7,944 nt of DNA from Lysobacterales bacterium (GTDB lineage: Bacteria > Pseudomonadota > Gammaproteobacteria > Xanthomonadales > Marinicellaceae). Under the pieces are notes generated by a model. That model ran no database searches and was not told where the DNA came from. It saw only the letters and a list, made by a program, of their open reading frames with translations. Of this stretch, positions 1 to 7,431 are shown piece after piece (within the stretch, counting starts at the first letter, position 1; each line of letters starts with the position of its first letter). The translations under genes and the position numbers were made by a program. Location of the stretch: assembly GCA_027083915.1 (NCBI GenBank), contig JALWML010000039.1, forward strand, positions 1-7,944, read 5' to 3'.

Positions 1-2035
1 CTCCTCTAAATTTATTATTTTGTATAGCTAAAGCACCGCTGCTTAAATTTGCCAAAAAGATGCCTTTAAAACTGGCAGCACTTGAATCAATATTATTGCT
101 ATCAATACTAAGTGTTGTGGCAGTATCTATATCGATGGCGTTAATTAGTTGGTTGCTAAAGTTATTGTTTGCAATGGAATGGTTGTCAGATATTGTGTTT
201 GTGGCAATTTCAATGGCTTTATTACCTGCTGTAAATGTCCCATTGTTTATAGTGGTATTATTGCTGTTATTAATTTCTATAGCATTGGCAGTAGACACAC
301 CCATATCAAAATCTACCGCACTAATGGTGACATAAGAGGTTTCATCAAAGTGTAATATATTATTTGGGTTACTATCGCCAGAAAAACTCAAAATACCATT
401 AGTTGGGCTTGAAGAAGTAATGGTGATTAAATCCGTTGGACTTTGCTTAATGATTTTGTAGAAATTGGCATTTACTGGAAAAGTAAAAGGACGTAATCTA
501 AATGTGACTGCACCTTTCATACCACGGCGATATAAATCATCAAATGCCTCTTGAGCCGTAGCATAATCTGGTGTTGTACCACCAATAGAATAAAACACAC
601 CTGTAGCAGCATCGGCATTATCCATTGGTGCAATACTGCTTCCTGCCAAAGATGGAATGTCGGCTCCAATATAAGTGTTTATGGAAGCTCGTGCTTCATC
701 ATCCAAATCATTGCTTACCTCAGGTTGAGGATGAGCGACTAAATATTTATCGCCAATTGATGCACCAAACAAGCGCAAATTGCCAGTGCTTGCATTGACA
801 AAAGTAACATTTCGAGAAAGACCAATTTTGGGATGTTTGGGCTGTGTGCCTCGTTGAAATGCATTGATACTGGTAAAACTGGTTAAATCGCCCCAAAAAC
901 TGATAGTTCCACCAGCGGTATAATAATCATTATCAAATAATTCGGCAACGGCATCACGGCTTGCATCTGTGCTGGCGACAAAGGTTTTGCCCGTTCCTGT
1001 ATTGATGAAAATATTATTATTAATCCAAACAGAATCCGCATCGGTTGCTGAAACATTTAAGGGAATATCATCAAGATGTTCCATTTTTATGCTGTTGTGT
1101 AAAAATTTAACTTTATTGCTTAAATTTGCACCAATAGAGCTGCCCACAGGATTGGTTGATGAAATCGTATTATTATAGACCAATAATGGTGATGAAATGA
1201 TGTCACCACTTATATCCATGCCCACTTCAGCAGTACCAAGACTGTTGAGTTTTATTTCATTACTGAAAACAGAACCCAATCCACTAATATGTAGAGCGGT
1301 ATAATTCAATGTGCGAGCGTATGAACTATCAACTGTATTATTGTTAATAGTGCTGTCTGTTGTGACCCCAGTGACAAGAATAGATTTAATCGCTTGATTG
1401 GTAAACGTGTTATTGCTGACGGTAATAGTTGGTTTATTTGAACCAAGAAGAGATAGACCAGAATAACCATTTTCAAAAGAATTGCCCGTAAAAATCAAAC
1501 CTGTACTGGTGACATCTATGCTTGGATTATTGATTGAAGAATAGATTAATTCGCCGCGATTCGAAATAATATTGATATAATTTAAACCATGAAAAATACA
1601 ATTAGCTACCGTGATTGAGTCTGTATCATCAAGTAATACAATCATATGTTGATAATCTGCATTAGTGGCTTCAAATTCAAGATTGACAAAACTTATATAC
1701 TTGACATTTGAGAGTTTGAACGCAAAGTTAAATGTAACAGGCGATAAGTTTTTTATAATAACTGTATCACTTGGAGTGGCACGTTTAAAAACAACTCGAT
1801 CATCAACATTGCCTGTACGCGTGATATTGTTGATAATAACTGCTTCATTATAAGTGCCGGAACGAATTCTAAAATTCACAGGAGCAGAAATTCCCTCACT
1901 GTTCAGGTCAGCTACCGCATCAGCAATAGAGCTATAATCATCACTACCATCTTGATTGATGAAATAATCGCCGGCCAAAGGCACGGCATTTGCAAAAAAG
2001 CTCAAAAAGAGAGTGGTTAATAGTATTTTTTTCAT
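1..2035 (-). CDS. Secreted right-handed parallel beta-helix protein, C-terminus beyond the window
   Basis: The reverse strand is open without interruption from the ATG at 2035 to the left edge: 678 codons and no stop, so the gene continues outside. Residues 1-17 form a Sec signal peptide (MKK, then a hydrophobic stretch, then ANA before V18), so the product is exported. The rest is rich in Asn, Ser, Thr and Ile, with recurring NN-x-F/I turns such as VSNNTFTN, INNNTVDSS, VYNNTI, WINNNIFIN, IANNNF and IQNNKF. Such Asn-rich turns are typical of stacked coils in right-handed beta-helix (pectate-lyase/NosD-like) folds. A 36-residue header at 23-58 recurs at 480-515, giving two header-plus-helix modules. 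The start is set by overlap with the upstream gene's stop (ATGA) and a GGAG site nine bases upstream. The role could be polysaccharide binding or cleavage, or a surface adhesin. No catalytic motif is recognisable and the missing C-terminus may hold the anchoring domain. Confidence 0.88.
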   Translation of the reverse strand, partial: MKKILLTTLFLSFFANAVPLAGDYFINQDGSDDYSSIADAVADLNSEGISAPVNFRIRSGTYNEAVIINNITRTGNVDDRVVFKRATPSDTVIIKNLSPVTFNFAFKLSNVKYISFVNLEFEATNADYQHMIVLLDDTDSITVANCIFHGLNYINIISNRGELIYSSINNPSIDVTSTGLIFTGNSFENGYSGLSLLGSNKPTITVSNNTFTNQAIKSILVTGVTTDSTINNNTVDSSYARTLNYTALHISGLGSVFSNEIKLNSLGTAEVGMDISGDIISSPLLVYNNTISSTNPVGSSIGANLSNKVKFLHNSIKMEHLDDIPLNVSATDADSVWINNNIFINTGTGKTFVASTDASRDAVAELFDNDYYTAGGTISFWGDLTSFTSINAFQRGTQPKHPKIGLSRNVTFVNASTGNLRLFGASIGDKYLVAHPQPEVSNDLDDEARASINTYIGADIPSLAGSSIAPMDNADAATGVFYSIGGTTPDYATAQEAFDDLYRRGMKGAVTFRLRPFTFPVNANFYKIIKQSPTDLITITSSSPTNGILSFSGDSNPNNILHFDETSYVTISAVDFDMGVSTANAIEINNSNNTTINNGTFTAGNKAIEIATNTISDNHSIANNNFSNQLINAIDIDTATTLSIDSNNIDSSAASFKGIFLANLSSGALAIQNNKFRG
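491..598 (-). repeat. Header module copy 2 in the beta-helix protein
   Basis: Codes for residues 480-515, from VFYSIGG to FRLR. It is the second, diverged copy of the header at residues 23-58 and is followed by a new run of Asn-rich coils (residues about 560-678). This suggests an ancient internal duplication of a unit of about 457 residues. Confidence 0.7.
1862..1969 (-). repeat. Header module copy 1 in the beta-helix protein
   Basis: Codes for residues 23-58 of the exported protein, from DYFIN to FRIR, directly after the signal peptide. It aligns without gaps to residues 480-515, with 10 of 36 positions identical, including DY, A, DL, G and V-x-FR-x-R. It probably forms the N-terminal cap of the first beta-helix. 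Confidence 0.7.
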
Positions 2036-2595
2036 GTGTTCTTTCTCCAAGGAAGATTTTCAGGTTGTATTTTTTCTAGAGCAATTAAAAGTGTGAGAAG
2101 CGCAAAACCAAGCAAGCCAACAGCAAACAAAATAGGCATAAAAGAGGCGTTACTATGACTTAAAGAAGCAATTGCAGGATTGTCGGGGTTGTAATAAACA
2201 TCAACAACAGTACCTTTTCTAAATTTCAAAGCTGCAGCACGCGCCCTTTTCTCATCAGTGAAAATTATGCCAGATCCATCGAATAAGGCTCGTGTGTTAC
2301 TTGATGAATCATTGAGGTTAAAGTTTTTACTGGTATAAGTGTTGCCATTGACCTCATAAGAGTAATTAATTCTCTGCACATAGCGCATAGAATAGCGATT
2401 AGTAAAAGTGGAGGTTTTTACATTTTTATAGCGTTTTTGTTGTTCCACTCCGGAGAACAAAACAATTCCCTTAACGTGTGGCCAATTTTCAACCCCTGTT
2501 CTTTGTAGATACTTGTTAACAGTTGAATATAAAGCCAAAGGAGCAATAATCATCAAAATGATAGCAATCAACAAGCGTTTGGTTTTAAGTTTCAT
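2032..2595 (-). CDS. DUF3592-type membrane protein
   Basis: A 187-residue protein with a basic N-terminus and a membrane segment at about 8-26. A mainly polar domain follows (about 30-150), then a second membrane segment at about 152-173 and a short basic tail. The central domain has the usual DUF3592 pattern: W38-P-x-V-x-G near its start, a Y-x-Y-x-V-x-G strand at 78-84 (YSYEVNG), and V-D-V-Y-Y-N-P-x-N-P at 131-140 before the second membrane segment. With both ends cytoplasmic, the domain would face the periplasm. The biochemical function of DUF3592 is unknown. It is the first gene of a two-gene unit with the secreted beta-helix protein, overlapping it by four bases, so a role in export, folding or anchoring of that protein is possible but unproven. 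The start has only a weak purine-rich ribosome site (AATAAGA). Confidence 0.85.
   Translation of the reverse strand: MKLKTKRLLIAIILMIIAPLALYSTVNKYLQRTGVENWPHVKGIVLFSGVEQQKRYKNVKTSTFTNRYSMRYVQRINYSYEVNGNTYTSKNFNLNDSSSNTRALFDGSGIIFTDEKRARAAALKFRKGTVVDVYYNPDNPAIASLSHSNASFMPILFAVGLLGFALLTLLIALEKIQPENLPWRKNT
2045..2048 (-). promoter_or_regulatory. Ribosome binding site for the beta-helix gene
   Basis: GGAG on the reverse strand, nine bases before the ATG at 2035 and inside the last codons of the DUF3592-type gene. It supports that start and, with the ATGA overlap (start 2035-2033, stop 2034-2032), translational coupling of the two genes. Confidence 0.65.
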
Positions 2596-2649
2596 TCTTA
2601 TTCACTGTCCCTGAGTTATGCAAGGAGTTCTCTTAATTTGAATAGTTTA

Positions 2650-2679
2650 ATTCTAGGGAAAACACATTATTCATATCAG
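2650..2679 (-). promoter_or_regulatory. Candidate leftward sigma70-type promoter
   Basis: On the reverse strand, CTGATA (2679-2674, 4 of 6 matches to TTGACA) lies 18 bases from TAGAAT (2655-2650, 5 of 6 matches to TATAAT). Transcription would start near 2643 and leave a leader of about 48 bases before the DUF3592-type gene. The 11-base tandem repeat sits six bases upstream of the -35 element, where an activator would bind. Any AT-rich gap can give such matches by chance. Confidence 0.4.
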
Positions 2680-2684
2680 AAAAT

Positions 2685-2706
2685 TTAGTGAATTTTTAGT
2701 GAATTT
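2685..2706. repeat. Perfect 11-base tandem direct repeat, likely regulator site
   Basis: TTAGTGAATTT occurs twice in immediate succession (2685-2695 and 2696-2706), about midway between two divergent genes. OmpR/PhoB-type winged-helix proteins commonly bind as head-to-tail dimers on direct repeats spaced 10-11 bases, one helical turn. The rightward neighbour encodes such a domain. Units on either side do not match (5 and 4 of 11), so there are exactly two copies. Assignment as that protein's operator is an inference. Confidence 0.55.
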
Positions 2707-2791
2707 ATCTTATAACTAGCTAAAACAAAGGCATTGACATAAAATAACTTCATACGAGAAATACAATAAAAAAACTAATCATAATAATTTT

Positions 2792-5053
2792 ATGCCCCTT
2801 CAAATCGATAGATTTAGCTATGATGAAGCCACTGGAGTCATCAAAAAGCAAAACAAAGAGTACAAATTAACCAAACTCCAAAAGAAGCTATTCGATTATT
2901 TTCTTGCTCATCCTAAGCAAATAATTGAGAAAGAAACTTTGATGCAAGAAGTGTGGGGGCGAATTGTCACCGATAATACCATTAACAAATTTATTTCGGC
3001 TTTACGACTCTATGTTGAAGAAGACTCATCTCAACCTAAGATTATTGTCACTCATTTTGGACATGGCATTAGTTTTGAAGGAACAATCAAGAACCAGCAA
3101 AATAAAAGTGGAAAAAACAAGAAAAAGCTTTCCTTATTTTTTCTATTAATTTTAGCCATTGTATTTGGCATAACTTATTCTCTTTTCAACAAAAAAGCAG
3201 AGAAAATAGCCCCTACCGATTTACAACTAAGCCTTAATGATAAACAACATATTTTAATTTTACCAACCGAATACGAAGATGTTAATATTGACGATTTACA
3301 CAAAACAGGATTGGATGAGTTATTAAAAACGACTTTTAATCAAGCCAATACTGAAGGGCAAGTGGTATTCAATCCAGCCAAATTGAATAACCGGCAATCC
3401 ATTGAAAAATACTGGCAAGTCGATAAGGAAATATTGATTTTGCAGTCAAAAGTGATAAAAAATGGCGATATTTATGAATCAGTGATGCGTTTGTCAAAAG
3501 GAGCGAATGTGGTGATGGAGTCCAGTTTAAGTAACCCAAACTTAGATGAATTGCTTAAATACCAAATGGATAAAATTGCTTCATACCAAAATGCTGAATC
3601 TGATAAATCCTTAATAACCCAAACCAGTATTAACAATAAATATTTACAAGCTTTGGCATACAAAAAACAAGGTAAGACAAAAAAAGCTAAAGCCTTATTA
3701 CAGGAAAGTTTGCAGCAAAATTCAGATAATTACCAAGCGCGTTTTGAGTTGGCTTTATTATTGCTTGAAGAAAAAGATTATACCCAAGCATTATCCCAAT
3801 TAAAAACACTAAAAAATACATCACTTTATAGAAACCTGAGTGCAGAAATTGAACTAGCCATCGCTAAAATTAACTACCAACAACACGATTATGTTGAATT
3901 GATAGCGCAACTCAAAAAATACCAGGCCAGTCATACAGACATCAGTGAAGTAAAAAAAGCCAAAATAAAAATTCAATTAGCCGATGCCTATAGAGTAAAA
4001 GATGAATTATCTCAGGCGATGAAGTTTTATAAACAAGCCTTATTGTCAATTGATGAAGAATTTAATCCAGGCTTATTTGCCAAAAGTTATTATGGTCAAG
4101 CAATGATTTTGGAGCATGATTCCAATAACCAGACTGTTTATGACACTTTTGATAAAGCTCTGCAATACGCCAAGGTCGCAGGCGCATACGATTTGCAAGT
4201 GTTAGCATTAGATGAAATGGCAAAAATTTTATTGGTTAGTAATCAATGGGAAAAAGGCATAACACTTAAAAAACAAGCCTTAGAAATCATGGAATTAAAC
4301 GATGATAAAAGCAAAGTTGCAGGCGGTCTTGGCACTTTAGCAGCATACTTAATTCAAGCTGGACATTTTACTGAAGCCAAAAAAATTAATAATCGTTTGG
4401 GAAAAATTGCCAAGGAAATTAAAAATGATGTTCTGTATTTAAATTATTTACACTACGATGCGGTTTTATTGATGAATGTTTTCAAATTTGCCCAAGCTCG
4501 CCATCAAATCGACCAGCAATTGCAATTAGCACGGCAAAGTAATAATATTGGTATGCAATTAGATAATGCGTTTTTAGAATTTGAACTGCAACTAGCACAA
4601 AAAGATACCTCGAATTTCAAAAATATATGGGATGAACGTTTGAAAATGCTCAATAAAAATGGCTTACAGCGTTATCGTGTTTATATGAACTATTATTTGG
4701 CACGCTTCTATAAACAGAGCGGTAAGACAGCAAAAGCGATTAAACTCATTGGGCAAATTACCGAACAAGCAAAAGCCAATAATGACATAAAAATTGTAGT
4801 TGATACACAAAATCAACTAGCTGAAATTTATACCAAAAGCAACCCCCCAAAAGCCTTAGAGATTTTAAATAATCTTGAACAGTACAAACCTGATGCCAAT
4901 CCTTATTTAGAACTCAAAGCTTTGGTTTACTATGAACTAGGCAACAAAACCGAAGCTCTCAATCTTCTCAATCAAGCCAAATTAGTTTTTCATGACGCAT
5001 GGAAATCCGAAAACCAAGTATTGTTGGAAAAACTGCAAAAAGAATTAAAATAA
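2792..5053 (+). CDS. ToxR/CadC-like membrane regulator with winged helix and TPR region
   Basis: A 753-residue one-component regulator. Residues about 5-97 match the OmpR/PhoB winged-helix domain: LTKLQKKLFDYFLAHP, then ETLMQEVWG, a recognition helix at about 60-74 (TDNTINKFISALRLY), and the wing ending I-V-T-H-F-G-H-G-I-S-F. No receiver domain is present. A Lys-rich stretch (100-112) precedes a single membrane segment at about 113-132, placing the DNA-binding part in the cytoplasm and the rest in the periplasm. Residues about 148-270 form an unassigned domain. From residue 281 on, helical repeats with TPR character dominate (YLQALAYKKQGKTKKA, YQARFELALLLLEEKDYTQA), a likely protein- or peptide-sensing surface. 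The next in-frame Met is residue 51, inside the winged helix, and a stop lies in frame at 2735, so the 2792 ATG must be used. No Shine-Dalgarno sequence precedes it. It is divergent from the DUF3592/beta-helix pair, its likely targets; the signal is unknown. Confidence 0.88.
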   Translation: MPLQIDRFSYDEATGVIKKQNKEYKLTKLQKKLFDYFLAHPKQIIEKETLMQEVWGRIVTDNTINKFISALRLYVEEDSSQPKIIVTHFGHGISFEGTIKNQQNKSGKNKKKLSLFFLLILAIVFGITYSLFNKKAEKIAPTDLQLSLNDKQHILILPTEYEDVNIDDLHKTGLDELLKTTFNQANTEGQVVFNPAKLNNRQSIEKYWQVDKEILILQSKVIKNGDIYESVMRLSKGANVVMESSLSNPNLDELLKYQMDKIASYQNAESDKSLITQTSINNKYLQALAYKKQGKTKKAKALLQESLQQNSDNYQARFELALLLLEEKDYTQALSQLKTLKNTSLYRNLSAEIELAIAKINYQQHDYVELIAQLKKYQASHTDISEVKKAKIKIQLADAYRVKDELSQAMKFYKQALLSIDEEFNPGLFAKSYYGQAMILEHDSNNQTVYDTFDKALQYAKVAGAYDLQVLALDEMAKILLVSNQWEKGITLKKQALEIMELNDDKSKVAGGLGTLAAYLIQAGHFTEAKKINNRLGKIAKEIKNDVLYLNYLHYDAVLLMNVFKFAQARHQIDQQLQLARQSNNIGMQLDNAFLEFELQLAQKDTSNFKNIWDERLKMLNKNGLQRYRVYMNYYLARFYKQSGKTAKAIKLIGQITEQAKANNDIKIVVDTQNQLAEIYTKSNPPKALEILNNLEQYKPDANPYLELKALVYYELGNKTEALNLLNQAKLVFHDAWKSENQVLLEKLQKELK

Positions 5054-5080
5054 AGTGTGTGAGTATTATAATTTTATTTT
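5047..5080. terminator. Weak AT-only hairpin between convergent genes
   Basis: AAAATAAA (5047-5054) can pair with TTTATTTT (5073-5080) across an 18-base loop. The arms contain the stop codons of both converging genes, and T-rich sequence follows on the right. It could act as a bidirectional terminator, but a stem with no G-C pair is weak. Confidence 0.25.
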
Positions 5081-6498
5081 TTGTTCAAAAGTAAGTATAA
5101 AATACCAGCAATAAACAATCCAACAAACCATGCGTAACTGTATATTGTATCAAAAATAACAGGCACATTTTCAAAAATACCAGCTGCGTGCAAAAAGCCA
5201 GGTAAATTGGGTATAATTCCAACAATTAGTGCAATCATACCTGCCATATTCCAATCTTTATAAATTCCATCGTGATTAAATAAAGACTCGGTATCTAACT
5301 CACATCTTCGAACTATGAAATAATCGACGATTAATATTCCAGCAATTGGACCGAGTAGAGCAGAGTAACCGATTAACCATACAAAAAGGTAACCGCCAGC
5401 TGTTTCTAATAATTTCCACGGAAATATTGCAATACCAATGGCAGCGGTAATATAACCACCCATCTTGAAGCTAACTTTTTTAGGATTTAGGTTGGAAAAG
5501 CCATAAGCAGGAGCCACAACATTGGCAGCTAAATTAGTGGTTAAGGTTGCGACAACCAGAGCCAGTAGAGCCACAACCACACCAATTCCGCCCATTTTCC
5601 CTGCGAGTTTAACAGGGTCCCAAATGGCTTCACCATAAATGGTAACAGTTGCAGAAGTGACGGCGACAGAGATAAAAGCAAACAATGCCATAGGCAAAGG
5701 TAAGCCGATTGCTTGACCGATGATTTGGTCTTTTTGTGATTTGGCAAAGCGAGTAAAATCAGGAATATTCAGTGCCATAGTTGCCCAAAAACCAACCATA
5801 GCAGTTAAGCTTGCAATAAAAACACCAGCAAATTCACCTTCACGCTCGCCACCAACGGCAAATTTAGAAGGAGCCGATAACATTTCGCCAAAACCACCTG
5901 CGGTATAATAAGCCCAACCAAGCAATACCAAACCCATACCGATTAAAAACGGTGCGGCATAGGTTTCTAACCAACGAATCGACTCGGTTCCATGTTTAAT
6001 AAAATACAAATGCATTGCCCAAAAACCGATAAAACAAGCAAATTGTCCTGCATCAATGCCTAAAAAGGGCAAAGTATCACCTGTAATTGCATTGGAAGTT
6101 AAGGCGTTGACAATCACATAAATTGCCGAACCACCAACCCAAGTATTTATCCCAAACCAACCGCAAGCCACCAACCCTCGAGCCAAAGCAGGAATGCGAG
6201 CACCTTTTGTGCCAAAGGATGAACGCAAAAGTACAGGAAAAGGAATGCCATGTTTCGCACCTGCATGACCAATTAACATCATCGGAATAAGCACAATAAC
6301 ATTGCCAAGCAAAACCGTCAAAACTGCCTGCCACCAACTCATGCCCTCAGAAATTAAACCACCTGCCAACATATAAGTCGGCACACACACCACCATTGCC
6401 ACCCATAAAGCAGCATAAGCTTTCCAATCCCAGGTTCGCTGTTTGTTGCTGGTTGGTGCTAAGTCGTCGTTGTATAAATCATCTGCTTGTTTTGTCAT
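5074..6498 (-). CDS. NCS1-family nucleobase/hydantoin transporter
   Basis: A 474-residue inner-membrane protein with about 12 hydrophobic segments, the usual size and layout of NCS1 nucleobase:cation symporters (Mhp1, CodB and PucI relatives). Family hallmarks are an N-terminal DLAPTSNKQRTW, GNVIVLIPM at 65-73, GIPFPVLLRSSFG at 84-96, GWFGINTWVGG at 113-123, the NIPDFTRF loop at 244-251, and TTNLAANVVAPAYGFSNLNP at 320-339. By comparison with Mhp1, W114, W238 and N322 are the likely stacking and polar contacts to the substrate ring. N118 replaces the Gln common at the next contact position. The gene follows the beta-ureidopropionase by only 29 bases, so uracil, dihydropyrimidine or a hydantoin is the likely cargo; sequence alone does not decide. 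The ATG has a weak purine-rich ribosome site (AAAGAGAAA). It ends 20 bases from the convergent regulator gene. Confidence 0.92.
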   Translation of the reverse strand: MTKQADDLYNDDLAPTSNKQRTWDWKAYAALWVAMVVCVPTYMLAGGLISEGMSWWQAVLTVLLGNVIVLIPMMLIGHAGAKHGIPFPVLLRSSFGTKGARIPALARGLVACGWFGINTWVGGSAIYVIVNALTSNAITGDTLPFLGIDAGQFACFIGFWAMHLYFIKHGTESIRWLETYAAPFLIGMGLVLLGWAYYTAGGFGEMLSAPSKFAVGGEREGEFAGVFIASLTAMVGFWATMALNIPDFTRFAKSQKDQIIGQAIGLPLPMALFAFISVAVTSATVTIYGEAIWDPVKLAGKMGGIGVVVALLALVVATLTTNLAANVVAPAYGFSNLNPKKVSFKMGGYITAAIGIAIFPWKLLETAGGYLFVWLIGYSALLGPIAGILIVDYFIVRRCELDTESLFNHDGIYKDWNMAGMIALIVGIIPNLPGFLHAAGIFENVPVIFDTIYSYAWFVGLFIAGILYLLLNKK

Positions 6499-6527
6499 TT
6501 TCTCTTTCGTTTTATTTTTTTGTATCT

Positions 6528-7400
6528 CTATTCACCATCAGTCAATCGTGTATAAGTACTGGGTCTGCGATCACGGAAGAATTGCCATGTGTTTCGGACT
6601 TCTTGCACCATGCTCATATCTAAATCATGAATTAATAATTCATCTTGGTCACGGCTGGCTTGTTTTTCAATTTGACCTCTTGGGTTTACGAAATAACTTT
6701 GCCCATAAAATTCGCCAATATTCCATGGTTCTTCTATGCCGACACGATTAATTGCTGCAATCCAACAACCATTAGCCGCAGCAGATGCTGGTTGTTCCAA
6801 TTTCCACAAATATTCGGATAATCCAGCAACGGTTGCTGATGGATTGATAATGTATTCTGCACCATTGAGTGCTAAAGCACGCCAACCTTCTGGAAAATGG
6901 CGGTCATAACAAATATAAACACCTAGTTTACAATATTGCGTTTGAAAAACGGGCCAGTTAGATGCACCAGGTTTAAAGAAAAATTTCTCCCAAAAACCAG
7001 CCACTTGTGGAATATGTGTTTTACGGTATTTACCTAAATAACTGCCATCAGCATCAATCACGGCGGCGGTATTGTAATAAATTCCAGTCACATCATCGCA
7101 TTCATAAATAGGCACAACAATGACCATTTGGTATTTTTTAGCGTATTCCATCATTAATTGTGTGGTCGGTCCATTTGGAATGGACTCAGCACTTTCGTAC
7201 CATTTGATGTCTTGGCTTGGGCAAAAATAGGGTTGAGTGAAAACTTCTTGGAAGCTCAAAACTTGCACACCTTTTTTACCCGCTTCTTCAATCAAGGGAA
7301 TATGGGCTTCTATCATTGCTTTTCGAATGGTTTCAGGGTCATTATCAGTGGATGACTTCAATCCCATTTGAATAACGGCTGCTTTTAAGTTTGTTTTCAT
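6528..7400 (-). CDS. pydC: Beta-ureidopropionase (N-carbamoyl-beta-alanine amidohydrolase)
   Basis: A 290-residue cytoplasmic enzyme of the nitrilase superfamily. It should hydrolyse N-carbamoyl-beta-alanine to beta-alanine, CO2 and ammonia, the last step of reductive pyrimidine breakdown. The catalytic triad is complete: E52 in LSFQEVF, K127 in GKYRKTHIP and C164 in YICYDRHFPEGWR. E138 in GFWEKFFF matches the second conserved glutamate. Other family blocks are NPSAT, GLSEYLWKLEQPA, FYGQSYFVNPRGQ and the C-terminal EVRNTWQFFRDRRPSTY, which favour beta-ureidopropionase over N-carbamoylputrescine amidase or N-carbamoyl-D-amino-acid hydrolase. Length is normal for the shorter bacterial form. The start has a strong GAGGA five bases upstream. 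It stands directly upstream of the NCS1 transporter gene (29-base gap), an uptake-plus-degradation pair. The dehydrogenase (PydA) and dihydropyrimidinase (PydB) genes of the earlier steps are not in this window. A related ureido acid remains possible as substrate. Confidence 0.9.
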   Translation of the reverse strand: MKTNLKAAVIQMGLKSSTDNDPETIRKAMIEAHIPLIEEAGKKGVQVLSFQEVFTQPYFCPSQDIKWYESAESIPNGPTTQLMMEYAKKYQMVIVVPIYECDDVTGIYYNTAAVIDADGSYLGKYRKTHIPQVAGFWEKFFFKPGASNWPVFQTQYCKLGVYICYDRHFPEGWRALALNGAEYIINPSATVAGLSEYLWKLEQPASAAANGCWIAAINRVGIEEPWNIGEFYGQSYFVNPRGQIEKQASRDQDELLIHDLDMSMVQEVRNTWQFFRDRRPSTYTRLTDGE

Positions 7401-7405
7401 ATTTT

Positions 7406-7410
7406 TCCTC
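7406..7410 (-). promoter_or_regulatory. Ribosome binding site of the beta-ureidopropionase gene
   Basis: GAGGA on the reverse strand, five bases before the ATG at 7400. It is the strongest Shine-Dalgarno match in the window and fixes the start. Confidence 0.7.
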
Positions 7411-7431
7411 TTTTTTATTTTTAATTTGAAG

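Noticed and set aside
60..355. Short forward-strand frames, one encoding a very hydrophobic 91-residue peptide
   Set aside because: They lie antisense to the beta-helix gene. Its many Asn and Ile codons read backwards as Ile, Val and Leu codons, giving false membrane-like sequence. No ribosome site or family pattern is seen.
551..1853. Further forward-strand frames of 60-70 codons
   Set aside because: All are antisense to the continuous reverse-strand beta-helix frame, which has a signal peptide and consistent coil pattern throughout.
2734..2767. TTGACA (2734-2739) with TACAAT (2762-2767) as a rightward promoter for the regulator gene
   Set aside because: Each hexamer is good but the spacer is 22 bases, well beyond the usual 16-18, and no better partner sits at the right distance. 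The regulator's promoter therefore remains unassigned.
6077..6337. Reverse-strand 86-codon frame rich in Trp and Cys
   Set aside because: It is an alternate frame within the NCS1 transporter gene; the composition comes from shifted reading of its Gly, Leu and Ile codons.
6396..6751. Forward-strand frames spanning the transporter-hydrolase junction
   Set aside because: They run antisense across two well-supported genes and have no recognisable domain.
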